Source: Agrobacterium sp. RAC06 (GTDB lineage: Bacteria; Pseudomonadota; Alphaproteobacteria; Rhizobiales; Rhizobiaceae). Taken from it: a stretch of DNA of 64,000 nt. The DNA lies in NCBI RefSeq assembly GCF_001713475.1, contig NZ_CP016499.1, positions 620,001-684,000 of the forward strand, written 5' to 3'. Numbering within the stretch: the stretch's first letter is position 1; each line of letters begins with the position of its first letter. The notes below the pieces were generated by a model. That model had not been told where the DNA came from. It was given only the letters and a program-made list of their open reading frames with translations, and made no database searches. Of the stretch, positions 27,417 through 35,086 are shown in pieces. A program made the position numbers and the translations under genes.

Positions 27417-30403
27417 TGGCGAAATTCGGCATTGGAGCGCGGGCGATTGACCTGCTCGGCCGCCAGCAGGTGGCGGGAACTCCCACCGCGATATCGGAGC
27501 TTTTCAAGAATGCTCATGATGCGTACGCGCGCAATATCGTCGTTGATTTCTACCGCGTTAAAAACCTGCTCGTCTTGCGCGACGACGGTGTCGGAATGTC
27601 CCGCCGCGACTTTGAGACTAGATGGCTGACCGCCGCGACGGATAGCAAGCGGGAGAGCGGATACATGCCGCCGCCGGAAGCCGACCCTGATCAGCCGCTG
27701 CGGCCCGTGATGGGCGAGAAGGGTATTGGCCGGCTTGCCATTGCGGTCCTCGGCAAGCAGGTTCTAGTTCTCACGAGGCAAAAATCCCCCGATGCTTCCA
27801 AGCCCCTGGTGGTGGCTCTGCTCCACTGGGATGTCTTCAGCCTGCCGAATATACAGCTCGGCGATATCGAGATCCCTCTGAGGGAGCTCGAGGGTGGCAC
27901 ATTGCCTGACCGGGTAATAGTATCAGAAATGGTGCAGGAGGCCGTTCGTAACCTCGAGCATCTTTCTAAGGACACAGATCCAAAGCTGGCGGAGCAGATT
28001 ATCGAAGACCTCCGCAGGTTCGACGTAGACCCAGCGTCTCTCGCCTCAGTTATGCTGGAAGGCCCGGATCTGCGCGGCAAGGGTTATGGTACCCACTTCT
28101 ACATCCTTCCAACGAACGAGACGCTGGCTCTCGATGTGGACGAGGTTGCCGAGGATGAGAAAGCGACGCCCATGCAGAAGGCCTTGCTTGGGTTCTCAAA
28201 CACAATGGTGCCCGGCCATACTCCGCCGCCGATGCGCACAGCCTTCCGAGACCACAAGGGAGGAGGTCTGTGGGAGGACATAATCGGCTCGAACCAATTC
28301 TTCACGCCGCAGGATTTTGAGAGTTCGGATCATCAGGTGTCCGGCGCTTTCGACGAGCACGGCCAGTTTTCCGGTTCTATCCGTGTCTTTAACGGCGAAG
28401 TCCGTCCGCTGCGTATCCACTGGCCGAACGGCAAAGGACAGCCGACCAAATGCGGCCCTTTCACGCTCTCGTTCGCTTATGTGCAGGGGACAGCGAGGGA
28501 AACGCTTCTACCCCGCGATCGTTGGAACGAGATGATCGGGAAACTCAATAGGATCGGCGGTCTTTACCTTTACCGCGACAATATCCGGATCCTTCCCTAC
28601 GGTGACTCGGACTACGACTTTCTCGACATAGAACGACGAAGGACTAAGCACGCGGGCTACTACTTTTTTTCTTATCGAAGGATGCTGGGCGTTATCGAGA
28701 CGACTAAGCGCGCCAACGCCAATCTCGTCGAAAAAGCTGGACGGGAAGGGTTCCAGGCAAACGCAGCGTACAAAGAATTTCGGGCCATCCTTGAGAACTT
28801 CTTTATCCAGCTAGCCGCCGAGTTTTTCCGGGAGGGCGGCACTTCGAGCGACGAGTTCTTTGCTCTCAGGGAGGAGAATGCGAAGAATTTTGAGATTCTC
28901 AAGAAACGCGAGCAGCAGATTGCAACCCAGCGTCGTAAGCTCTCCAGGAGCCTTGAGTGGTTCTTCGAGAAGATGGCTGAACGTTCTTTTGAAGACGGTG
29001 TGCACGACGTCGTTGCATCTATCGAAAGCAGGCTGGCCCGTCTTTCCGAGGGAGAAATCGATCCGGGCGAGATACGCCGCATGGAAAGCAGCGCGCTCGC
29101 CGAAATCGCGGCGATTTCTCGAGACTCGCGGATCGTCCGTCCCAGAGCTGTTGGCCTCACCAAGGAGCAGTCGAGGCAATGGGCGAGCTATGAAGCTCAG
29201 CGTAGCCAGCTTGAAAACAGCGTATACCTCCCGGCGATGGACAGAGTTCGATCTGCGTTCGCAGCCGCCAAGGACCGGTTGGGCATGGCTGACCAAGCCC
29301 GACAACTCGCTTACGAGACAATTTCAGAAATCTCGTTAGACAGCCAGCGACAGATGCGGAAGCTGTCATCCGACGTCCGCTCCGATGCGGACGGATTCCA
29401 CGAGCGTGTGGTGCAACTGACCAAAGATAGCATCAGGACGGTGCGAGAGGCGATCGAGGGAAAGCTGATAGCTTTCGAACGAGAGGCGTCCGCGAACATG
29501 ACACCGGAGCAGATTTCGCGGATCCAGAGTTCGATCGAGGCCGAGATAAGGTCAGTAACTGAGCGGCAATCCGAGATCCTCCAGAAGATCGCCTCAGATA
29601 TCGCTTCAGTCGCCTCAGACGGCCCTCGTATGGACGAGCTGCTAACGGCGATGGAAACAGATCTGGAGGATCGCCGCGATCGTGAAGAACTAAGCATGCG
29701 TCTGGCGCAAATGGGACAGGCTATCGGCATCGTCCATCATGAGTTCAGCGCCGCGATTCGAACCGTAAGGCGTAACGTGCGCCGTCTCGAGAGCTGGGCC
29801 GACAGGAACGAGAAGTTCCGAAAGGTCTACGATGACATTACGCAGAGCTACGCACACTTGGACAGTTATCTGTCTCTGTTCGCTCCACTCAGTCGCGGTC
29901 TCGACCAGACGAAACGGGTCATACGTGGATCCGAGGTCACCAGCTATCTAATGGAATTGTTAGGCGATCGCCTGCGCCGCCACAATGTGGAACTCATTGC
30001 GACTTCGGATTTCCAGGGCACAGAGATCGAGGCCTTCGTGTCGACTATATATCCGGCATTCGTAAACCTGGTCGACAACTCGATTTATTGGCTGAATCAC
30101 GGTCAGTATCTCGATACGGGCACTGCGTCGAACCAACGTCCAAAGCGAGTGATACTCGACCGACAAGACAATTCGCTTCTTATTTCAGACAGTGGTCCAG
30201 GTGTTCTTCCGGGCGACGAATATGCAGTTTTCGAGACGGGATTTTCTCGAAAGCCTGGCGGAACCGGTCTTGGCCTGAGCATTACGCATGATGTTCTGAA
30301 TAGGCAGGGCTTTCAACTAACGCTAGATCTCTACGAGAAGGGCGAGGGTGCCACATTCCGAATTAGGATCCCTGACGACGCAATTCTGGAAGACAGTCCA
30401 TGA
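27416..30403 (+). CDS. Dual GHKL ATPase: N-terminal MORC/Hsp90-like plus C-terminal histidine-kinase-like module
   Basis: 995 residues. N-terminal GHKL domain: N-box ELFKNAHDA (residues 29-36, Asn32), G1 DDGVGM (56-61), G2 GEKGIGRLA (100-108), in MORC/Hsp90 style. The middle (about 450-750) is long, charged and helical, probably coiled coil. The C-terminus has an H-box-like GIVHHEFSAAI with His774/His775, then a second GHKL domain: N-box Asn888 (VDNS), G1 DSGPG (925-929), G2 GGTGLGLS (948-955), as in sensor kinases. No membrane segment, so it acts in the cytosol. Overlaps the receiver gene by 4 bases. It may couple DNA or methylation sensing to phosphotransfer. Confidence 0.88.
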   Translation: MAKFGIGARAIDLLGRQQVAGTPTAISELFKNAHDAYARNIVVDFYRVKNLLVLRDDGVGMSRRDFETRWLTAATDSKRESGYMPPPEADPDQPLRPVMGEKGIGRLAIAVLGKQVLVLTRQKSPDASKPLVVALLHWDVFSLPNIQLGDIEIPLRELEGGTLPDRVIVSEMVQEAVRNLEHLSKDTDPKLAEQIIEDLRRFDVDPASLASVMLEGPDLRGKGYGTHFYILPTNETLALDVDEVAEDEKATPMQKALLGFSNTMVPGHTPPPMRTAFRDHKGGGLWEDIIGSNQFFTPQDFESSDHQVSGAFDEHGQFSGSIRVFNGEVRPLRIHWPNGKGQPTKCGPFTLSFAYVQGTARETLLPRDRWNEMIGKLNRIGGLYLYRDNIRILPYGDSDYDFLDIERRRTKHAGYYFFSYRRMLGVIETTKRANANLVEKAGREGFQANAAYKEFRAILENFFIQLAAEFFREGGTSSDEFFALREENAKNFEILKKREQQIATQRRKLSRSLEWFFEKMAERSFEDGVHDVVASIESRLARLSEGEIDPGEIRRMESSALAEIAAISRDSRIVRPRAVGLTKEQSRQWASYEAQRSQLENSVYLPAMDRVRSAFAAAKDRLGMADQARQLAYETISEISLDSQRQMRKLSSDVRSDADGFHERVVQLTKDSIRTVREAIEGKLIAFEREASANMTPEQISRIQSSIEAEIRSVTERQSEILQKIASDIASVASDGPRMDELLTAMETDLEDRRDREELSMRLAQMGQAIGIVHHEFSAAIRTVRRNVRRLESWADRNEKFRKVYDDITQSYAHLDSYLSLFAPLSRGLDQTKRVIRGSEVTSYLMELLGDRLRRHNVELIATSDFQGTEIEAFVSTIYPAFVNLVDNSIYWLNHGQYLDTGTASNQRPKRVILDRQDNSLLISDSGPGVLPGDEYAVFETGFSRKPGGTGLGLSITHDVLNRQGFQLTLDLYEKGEGATFRIRIPDDAILEDSP

Positions 30404-32085
30404 CCTTTGAGGAGCAGTGTAGTTCTGCCGCAGCGAATTTCCTTCAGACCGCCGTCCTCGTCGACGACCAAGCGGAGTTTGGGATGCCAGCAGACATGGT
30501 GTCAGACCCAGACGGAGGGGCATTCGAGGATCCAGACGAACTATCTGCGGTGAGCGTGACGGGCGCGACTCCGGCAGCGCAGCCGATTAGGGAGCGTCTG
30601 GACGCCGGAGCGATAACACGCGGCTTTGCTGAGAAGGGGTTGATCTGCAGCGTCCTGAAGCCTCAGTCGGCAGCTTCCATATCCATGGAAGTGCTCCGGC
30701 TGGCGCCGAAAAGTGACATCATCGTTCTCGACTGGCAGATGGGGAGCGTGGATAACGGTGACATTGCCCTTGGGATCATCTTTAAAGTTCTTGAAATGGA
30801 TCGTCGGGCTGGCGGTCGATTAAGGCTGTTTGCCATCTACACGGGCGTGCGGGATCTCAGCACGGTTTCGGTCCGCATTGCGGACGAGCTTCCATCGCTC
30901 AAGGCTTCGTCGAATCCTTTCGAGTTCTACAACGAACCAGCCACTGCCAAGGTTGTCGTTCTCGGCAAGGGAATTGCAACGGATCACGAGGCTGGGCAGG
31001 AGGAGCGTTGCACGGAGGAAGAAGGACTCGCAACGAGGCTAATCACTGAGTTCGCAAAATTCTCTGGTGGCATACTCAGGAACGCTACGCTAGCTTCTAT
31101 GGGGCATCTGCGCAGCAACACTCATCGCCTACTTGCGCGTCTGAATGGCGATCTCGACGGCCCAGTCGTTACCCAGTTCGCACTCCTGAATAATCCGGCT
31201 GATGCGCAGCAGTATATCGCCGACTTGATTCTTCAGGAAATAGAGGCTCAGGTCCCACTCGAGGAGATCGTTGCAAGATATGCAGGTCCAGACAGCATCA
31301 AGAAGCGCATTACTCAACTCTTCGCAGAGGGAGGGAAGTCGAGGATACCCCTGGATGCCGAAGGAAAGACAATGTACGAGTTGCCGGAAGCTTCCGCATT
31401 GTCGCTGGTCGACGGACCGCTTGAGACGCTTAAGTCGCATATAGGCGACTTCGCGAATACACTTGGTAAAATGCCAAAGGAAATTTCCGGACAGTTTGGA
31501 CCAGATTCTATTCCTCAAAGGTTGTATGGGGTTCTAGGCGATGATTTCGCGGAGGGCGTCCGCAAACATGAGGATTTCGCGATTGCTTCGGCGATCCGGC
31601 TGACTAACCTGGAGGCGCAGAGCTTTAGAGATCGCAAACTTCCGACGATACGGCTTGGATCGATCATCCATGACGCGGACGGTTACCATATTTGTCTCAC
31701 TCCTGTTTGCGACAGTGTTCGCCTCCCGAGAGAGAAGGCTCAGTTCCTGTTTGGTCGTCTCGTGGAGGACGAGAGAAAATTCAACGTCATTGTGGACGAT
31801 GACGGCGTCCGCCGGCGGCTTCTCATCGATCGGAAGAACGTGTTCATTAAGACGCTTGAACTGATCCCAGCAGCAGATCGCACGATCCGCGTCGAGAGGA
31901 GGTTGTTCGACTATCTCGTTCCTGTTTTTTCTCCAGATGACGGAAAATTGTTCGTTCGGTGGGTTGCCGAAATGAAGCCCATGCAGGCGCAGAGGGTAGT
32001 TAACTCAGTAACCTCGAACCTATCGCGCATCGGGCTCGATGAATTTGAGTGGCTGCGACAGCTTGGCGTGAACTGGACCGGTTGA
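30400..32085 (+). CDS. Receiver-domain protein partner of the dual GHKL ATPase
   Basis: 561 residues. The N-terminal 190 residues form a receiver: acidic pair Asp22-Asp23 (AVLVDDQ), phospho-acceptor Asp111 (DIIVLDWQMG), Thr148 (FAIYTG) and Lys190 (VVVLGKG). All five signature positions are kept, but an insert of about 45 residues follows the first strand. The remaining 370 residues match no effector domain I know. ATGA overlap with the preceding gene implies 1:1 production, and the obvious inference is phosphotransfer from its His774/775. The C-terminal part is the likely output, possibly nuclease or DNA-binding. Confidence 0.82.
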   Translation: MTFEEQCSSAAANFLQTAVLVDDQAEFGMPADMVSDPDGGAFEDPDELSAVSVTGATPAAQPIRERLDAGAITRGFAEKGLICSVLKPQSAASISMEVLRLAPKSDIIVLDWQMGSVDNGDIALGIIFKVLEMDRRAGGRLRLFAIYTGVRDLSTVSVRIADELPSLKASSNPFEFYNEPATAKVVVLGKGIATDHEAGQEERCTEEEGLATRLITEFAKFSGGILRNATLASMGHLRSNTHRLLARLNGDLDGPVVTQFALLNNPADAQQYIADLILQEIEAQVPLEEIVARYAGPDSIKKRITQLFAEGGKSRIPLDAEGKTMYELPEASALSLVDGPLETLKSHIGDFANTLGKMPKEISGQFGPDSIPQRLYGVLGDDFAEGVRKHEDFAIASAIRLTNLEAQSFRDRKLPTIRLGSIIHDADGYHICLTPVCDSVRLPREKAQFLFGRLVEDERKFNVIVDDDGVRRRLLIDRKNVFIKTLELIPAADRTIRVERRLFDYLVPVFSPDDGKLFVRWVAEMKPMQAQRVVNSVTSNLSRIGLDEFEWLRQLGVNWTG

Positions 32086-32393
32086 ACATAGAACGCCGAA
32101 ATAGACGTCTAACCAGGCGCGAGAAGACGATTGCTGCATACCTACTGCATGCGACGCGTCGCCCTGGAGCGTCAGGGGCTGTGCTCTTAGATGAACCAGG
32201 CTTCTGGTGGCCGCGGCTATCTGCTCACCAAGAAATTCCGCCCTATAGGCTTTAGCGAACTTGTTCTCCGATTCCGACACGAGCGATACTACACTGGTGA
32301 AACTTGATAGTGCTCGCTTTTGGGGTCTTGTTGCTTTTTCAAGCCAGCGGCTACAACGGGCGTGTGCCGTTAAGTGTGAGGGCGCTACGCCGA
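32086..32393. other. Intergenic gap between convergent receiver and DUF3800 genes
   Basis: 308 bp between the convergent stops. I see no convincing gene, no RNA gene and no clear terminator hairpin. Short open frames here run across both neighbours' ends and look accidental. Confidence 0.5.
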
Positions 32394-33560
32394 TCAATCG
32401 AGGTTCAGACGGAACTGGCCAGTGTCGAAACCGTTTTCGGCAACTCGGTAGTAGACCTCGATAGGCAGCCCGGTACCTTTCCCTGATGCTGTCATCGCTA
32501 ACTCATACAGAACCGCATAGTTCACGGCCGCGGACCTGTTCCGAAGATCAAGTCTTTCGATGTCTGGAAAAACTGAATCGCGAAGCATGCCGGCATCGAG
32601 AATGGTCGTGATTGATCGCATGTCCTCGTGCAGGCCGTGCTGGAAAGCACTAGCTGCTGTACTCGCTAAAACATCGGCGATTTGCACCGAAGCGTGCGAT
32701 TTAGAATTAACAAACTTGATGGGCCCGACAAGTTCCCAGCCCGGTTCGTCAACGCCAACAATCTCCCTAATGCGGCGTATGATTTGCTCCTGACTTTGCC
32801 CACCCAGATCTCCTGCTATCGCCCGGAGGGGTTTGCTGTCGTCACACTGAACTGAAAGGGGAACTCTCTGCTTGCCCCAATGATTGAGGTGGCTCCAGAG
32901 CGAGGAAGCAGAAAGATCCAGCATCCACCGACCTCCGTCCGCCATGCGATCCACGACAGAGGCATTGTCCGCCGCAATGACGTCGCGAAAGCCGGTAGCG
33001 AAAATCTGGAGCAAAGAAAAAGGTCGCAGCGAGGCCGCTTCACTGGTGTCCTTGAACTCAAAAAGTAGCGGCGCAACCGCAGGATTCTTCGTGCGCATGT
33101 ACGCCTGAAACTGCGCAAGGAAGCCCTCTGCGTGCTCGTCCATACCTATTGCGTAAGTATAACAGAACATGGCGACAAAGCGGTGAAAGTCTTTCCGGTA
33201 GAAAATTCGCGGGTCGTTCTGGAAAACAGGTTCGAATATATACTCAAATACCCATCCGCAGAGAGCGAGCAGCTTGTCAGAAGCGGTAATTGCAAACCGC
33301 CCCTCCAGCTTTTGAACAAGGGTACATATCAATTTCCGACCGCGGGGGGATGAGAGGAGCTTGGCGGCCTTCAGCTCTGGCATTTGGACCGGGTGGAGTC
33401 GTCGCGCGGCAGCCATGAGATCTGCAGCTTCGGCGTCACCTATATTGATTGAAGCGAACGCGAAGAACGGCTGTTCCTTAGCTAGCAGATCAGGCCCCGT
33501 ATGCCCCGCTTCGTCGCATGCAATTTCCAAAAAGTCCCCCGTCGATCGGCGCGATGCCAT
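32394..33560 (-). CDS. DUF3800 domain protein
   Basis: 388 residues. The N-terminal IACDEAGHTG (Asp16-Glu17) matches the DUF3800 D-E-S/A-G start. A later SHASVQIADVLAST block matches the conserved Gln-Ala-Asp segment near the family's C-terminal core. The fold is thought to be RNase H-like, so a nuclease function is plausible but not shown. It is longer than many family members. Convergent with the methylase-ATPase-receiver operon and last gene before the right end. It may be a separate defence gene or supply the nuclease missing from that operon. Confidence 0.78.
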   Translation of the reverse strand: MASRRSTGDFLEIACDEAGHTGPDLLAKEQPFFAFASINIGDAEAADLMAAARRLHPVQMPELKAAKLLSSPRGRKLICTLVQKLEGRFAITASDKLLALCGWVFEYIFEPVFQNDPRIFYRKDFHRFVAMFCYTYAIGMDEHAEGFLAQFQAYMRTKNPAVAPLLFEFKDTSEAASLRPFSLLQIFATGFRDVIAADNASVVDRMADGGRWMLDLSASSLWSHLNHWGKQRVPLSVQCDDSKPLRAIAGDLGGQSQEQIIRRIREIVGVDEPGWELVGPIKFVNSKSHASVQIADVLASTAASAFQHGLHEDMRSITTILDAGMLRDSVFPDIERLDLRNRSAAVNYAVLYELAMTASGKGTGLPIEVYYRVAENGFDTGQFRLNLD

Positions 33561-33733
33561 TACTTTTTATCACCAGAAATACGACAGGCATTGTTCTGTC
33601 AGGAAAACGGGAGAGGCGAGTGGAGCGGATTTTTACAATGCTCGGAGGCACCGTCAAGATCGAGGCTTTTTTGGAGGTGGGGAACTGCGGGGAGATCATC
33701 TCAACCGACACAAGCCACGTTGTGCAGAGGTGA
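33554..33733 (+). CDS. Possible small protein divergent from the DUF3800 gene
   Basis: 59 residues from ATG 33554 (MPLLFITRNTTGIVLSGKRE), with ordinary amino-acid balance. It overlaps the DUF3800 start by a few bases on the other strand and lacks a good Shine-Dalgarno. An in-frame upstream start at 33518 exists. It may be chance; included because no other gene covers this stretch. Confidence 0.25.
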   Translation: MPLLFITRNTTGIVLSGKRERRVERIFTMLGGTVKIEAFLEVGNCGEIISTDTSHVVQR

Positions 33734-34160
33734 AGATTTGCGAACGCAACTGCGAGCAAGCTTCTCTTCGCCAGTTCTGAAGCTTCCCGTGCGGCCTAAC
33801 AGGCATGAATGCAACCATCGAACACGACTGGCGGTCTGTCGGTCAGGAGCCGCTCCGGCGGTCAGACACATGCACGTCAACGCAGGCCGGACTTCCGCAT
33901 CCAGAACACCATGGGTCCGCTCTCCCATCGAGTTGGGGGGGGCGGGTCGGGTAGGGGCCATGAGTAACCTTGAGCGTCCAGCGGCGGCCGTTTTGTAAAC
34001 TAATTGTTCGTTTTTTCGCGGATTTCGACCATTTGTTTACAGACTAACGATCGAGCGCGACTGTTTCTCGTTTATCATATTGAAATCGCCCTTGTTCTCT
34101 CTCTCAGTTTACAATTCTGCTCCCTCTTACCGTTCTGAGAACAGGCCGGATCAGATGAAA
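33734..34160. other. Non-coding right margin of the island
   Basis: About 430 bp with no credible gene. It holds the right-end motif cluster described separately. Several open frames cross it on the plus strand but have Arg/Ser-rich shadow composition. Confidence 0.55.
33991..34114. repeat. Right-end recombinase-type motif cluster
   Basis: Motif copies: tgtaaact at 33994-34001 (within the 11-base ttttgtaaact also found at 11287-11297), tgtttaca at 34034-34041, and agtttaca at 34106-34113. The outermost copy is part of cagtttacaa (34105-34114), the exact reverse complement of ttgtaaactg at 11289-11298. Number and spread of copies mirror the left end. Confidence 0.65.
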
Positions 34161-34182
34161 AATGGGGGCCTCGGCCCCCATA
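34161..34182 (-). terminator. Intrinsic terminator of the MarC gene
   Basis: Stem tgggggcc / ggccccca with a two-base loop, followed on the minus strand by a run of T. As it belongs to marC, the island end must lie to its left. Confidence 0.8.
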
Positions 34183-34261
34183 ATCATTTGCGGTCAATGC
34201 TGGTCTGCAAGTCGCCCGCCCGAAGGGAATTCGGCAATTGGCGAATTACCTTCCGGGCCTG

Positions 34262-34891
34262 TCAGCCAGCGAAGGCGGACTTCACGCCATCGACGACAAA
34301 CTGGACCGAAAGCGCGGCCAGCAGCACGCCCAACAGACGCGTGAGCAGCGCGCGGCCAGTCACTCCGAGGAACTTGTTCAGCCTTTCTGCGAGGTAGAGC
34401 GATACCAAGACGAGGCCGAGGACCACGGCGATGACGGCAATCAGCTGCAGCTTTCCAATCCATCCGTCCATCGTACCCGAGATCAGCACGGTGGCCGATA
34501 TGGCGCCGGGGCCGGCGATCAGCGGGATGGCGAGCGGGAAGACGGCGAGGTTGTGGATGTGATCCTTGGTGATTGCATCGCCTGTCGTCTTTTCCTTCCG
34601 CTCGTTGCGCTTCTCGAAGATCATCTCGAAGGCAATGGCAAACAGCATCAAGCCGCCGGCGATGCGGAAGGCGCCCATGGAAATGCCGAGCGCGCCGAGA
34701 ATGGTGGCGCCGAACAGCGCAAAGACGGTCAGGATGGCGAAACCCATCACGGAGCCGCGAATGGCAACCTGCTGGCGCTGCTCGCGCGTCATGCCCTGGG
34801 TCAGTCCGAGAAAGAGCGGGGCAAGCCCCGGCGGATCGACGGTGACCAGCAGGGTCGTCAGCGCGCTGATCATCGTTTCTGTCATCGCCAT
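34262..34891 (-). CDS. MarC-family integral membrane protein
   Basis: 209 residues from ATG 34891, with six hydrophobic segments and the MarC/YhgN features VDPPGLAPLFLGLT near the N-terminus and GPGAISATVLIS in the middle. The family's function is unsettled; the early link to multiple antibiotic resistance was not upheld. The frame is open upstream to 34948, but AGGAG lies ahead of the ATG chosen. Divergent from gyrA. With ssb on the far side of the island it marks the core context that was interrupted. Confidence 0.88.
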   Translation of the reverse strand: MAMTETMISALTTLLVTVDPPGLAPLFLGLTQGMTREQRQQVAIRGSVMGFAILTVFALFGATILGALGISMGAFRIAGGLMLFAIAFEMIFEKRNERKEKTTGDAITKDHIHNLAVFPLAIPLIAGPGAISATVLISGTMDGWIGKLQLIAVIAVVLGLVLVSLYLAERLNKFLGVTGRALLTRLLGVLLAALSVQFVVDGVKSAFAG

Positions 34892-35086
34892 GGTGTATCT
34901 TTCTCCTGTCCAGGCACGCATAAAGCCGAAGCCTTGGTGGCCTTGCAAGGCTGGCCCCCAAGATATTGACGAAAATGCCTTTCCCAGGCCGTAAAAGCCT
35001 GTTTATAACCGGCCTCGAAATTGGCGCGCGCGCGCGTGTTCCGCTATAGATTTCCCAGTGATTCCGAACAGAGATCGTGACCTGAT

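Larger units (their letters stand above)
11289..34114. mobile_element. Genomic island inserted between ssb and marC-gyrA
   Basis: About 22.8 kb of accessory genes interrupts a core neighbourhood. The proposed ends are the outermost copies of a perfect 10-bp inverted repeat (ttgtaaactg at 11289-11298, cagtttacaa at 34105-34114). Each end has three copies of an 8-base motif close to tgtaaact. An operon with three tyrosine recombinases lies just inside the left end. The interior is more AT-rich to the eye than the flanks and holds a methylase, proteases, an SOS-type SRAP gene and small orphan proteins. The exact crossover point is not proven: an 11-bp direct repeat (ttttgtaaact at 11287-11297 and 33991-34001) is an alternative pair of att cores. 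Confidence 0.8.

Noticed and set aside
26274..32085. Interpretation as DISARM or BREX
   Set aside because: There is a 5mC methylase but no DrmA/DrmB/DrmC helicase-like proteins, and no BrxC, PglZ or BrxL.
33501..33998. 165-residue plus-strand frame near the right end of the island
   Set aside because: Arg/Ser/Cys-rich, runs through the terminal motif cluster and overlaps the DUF3800 start; no support as a gene.
35021..35038. Alternating GC tract before gyrA as a Z-DNA or regulatory element
   Set aside because: Only about 14 bases of gc alternation; common by chance in GC-rich DNA.
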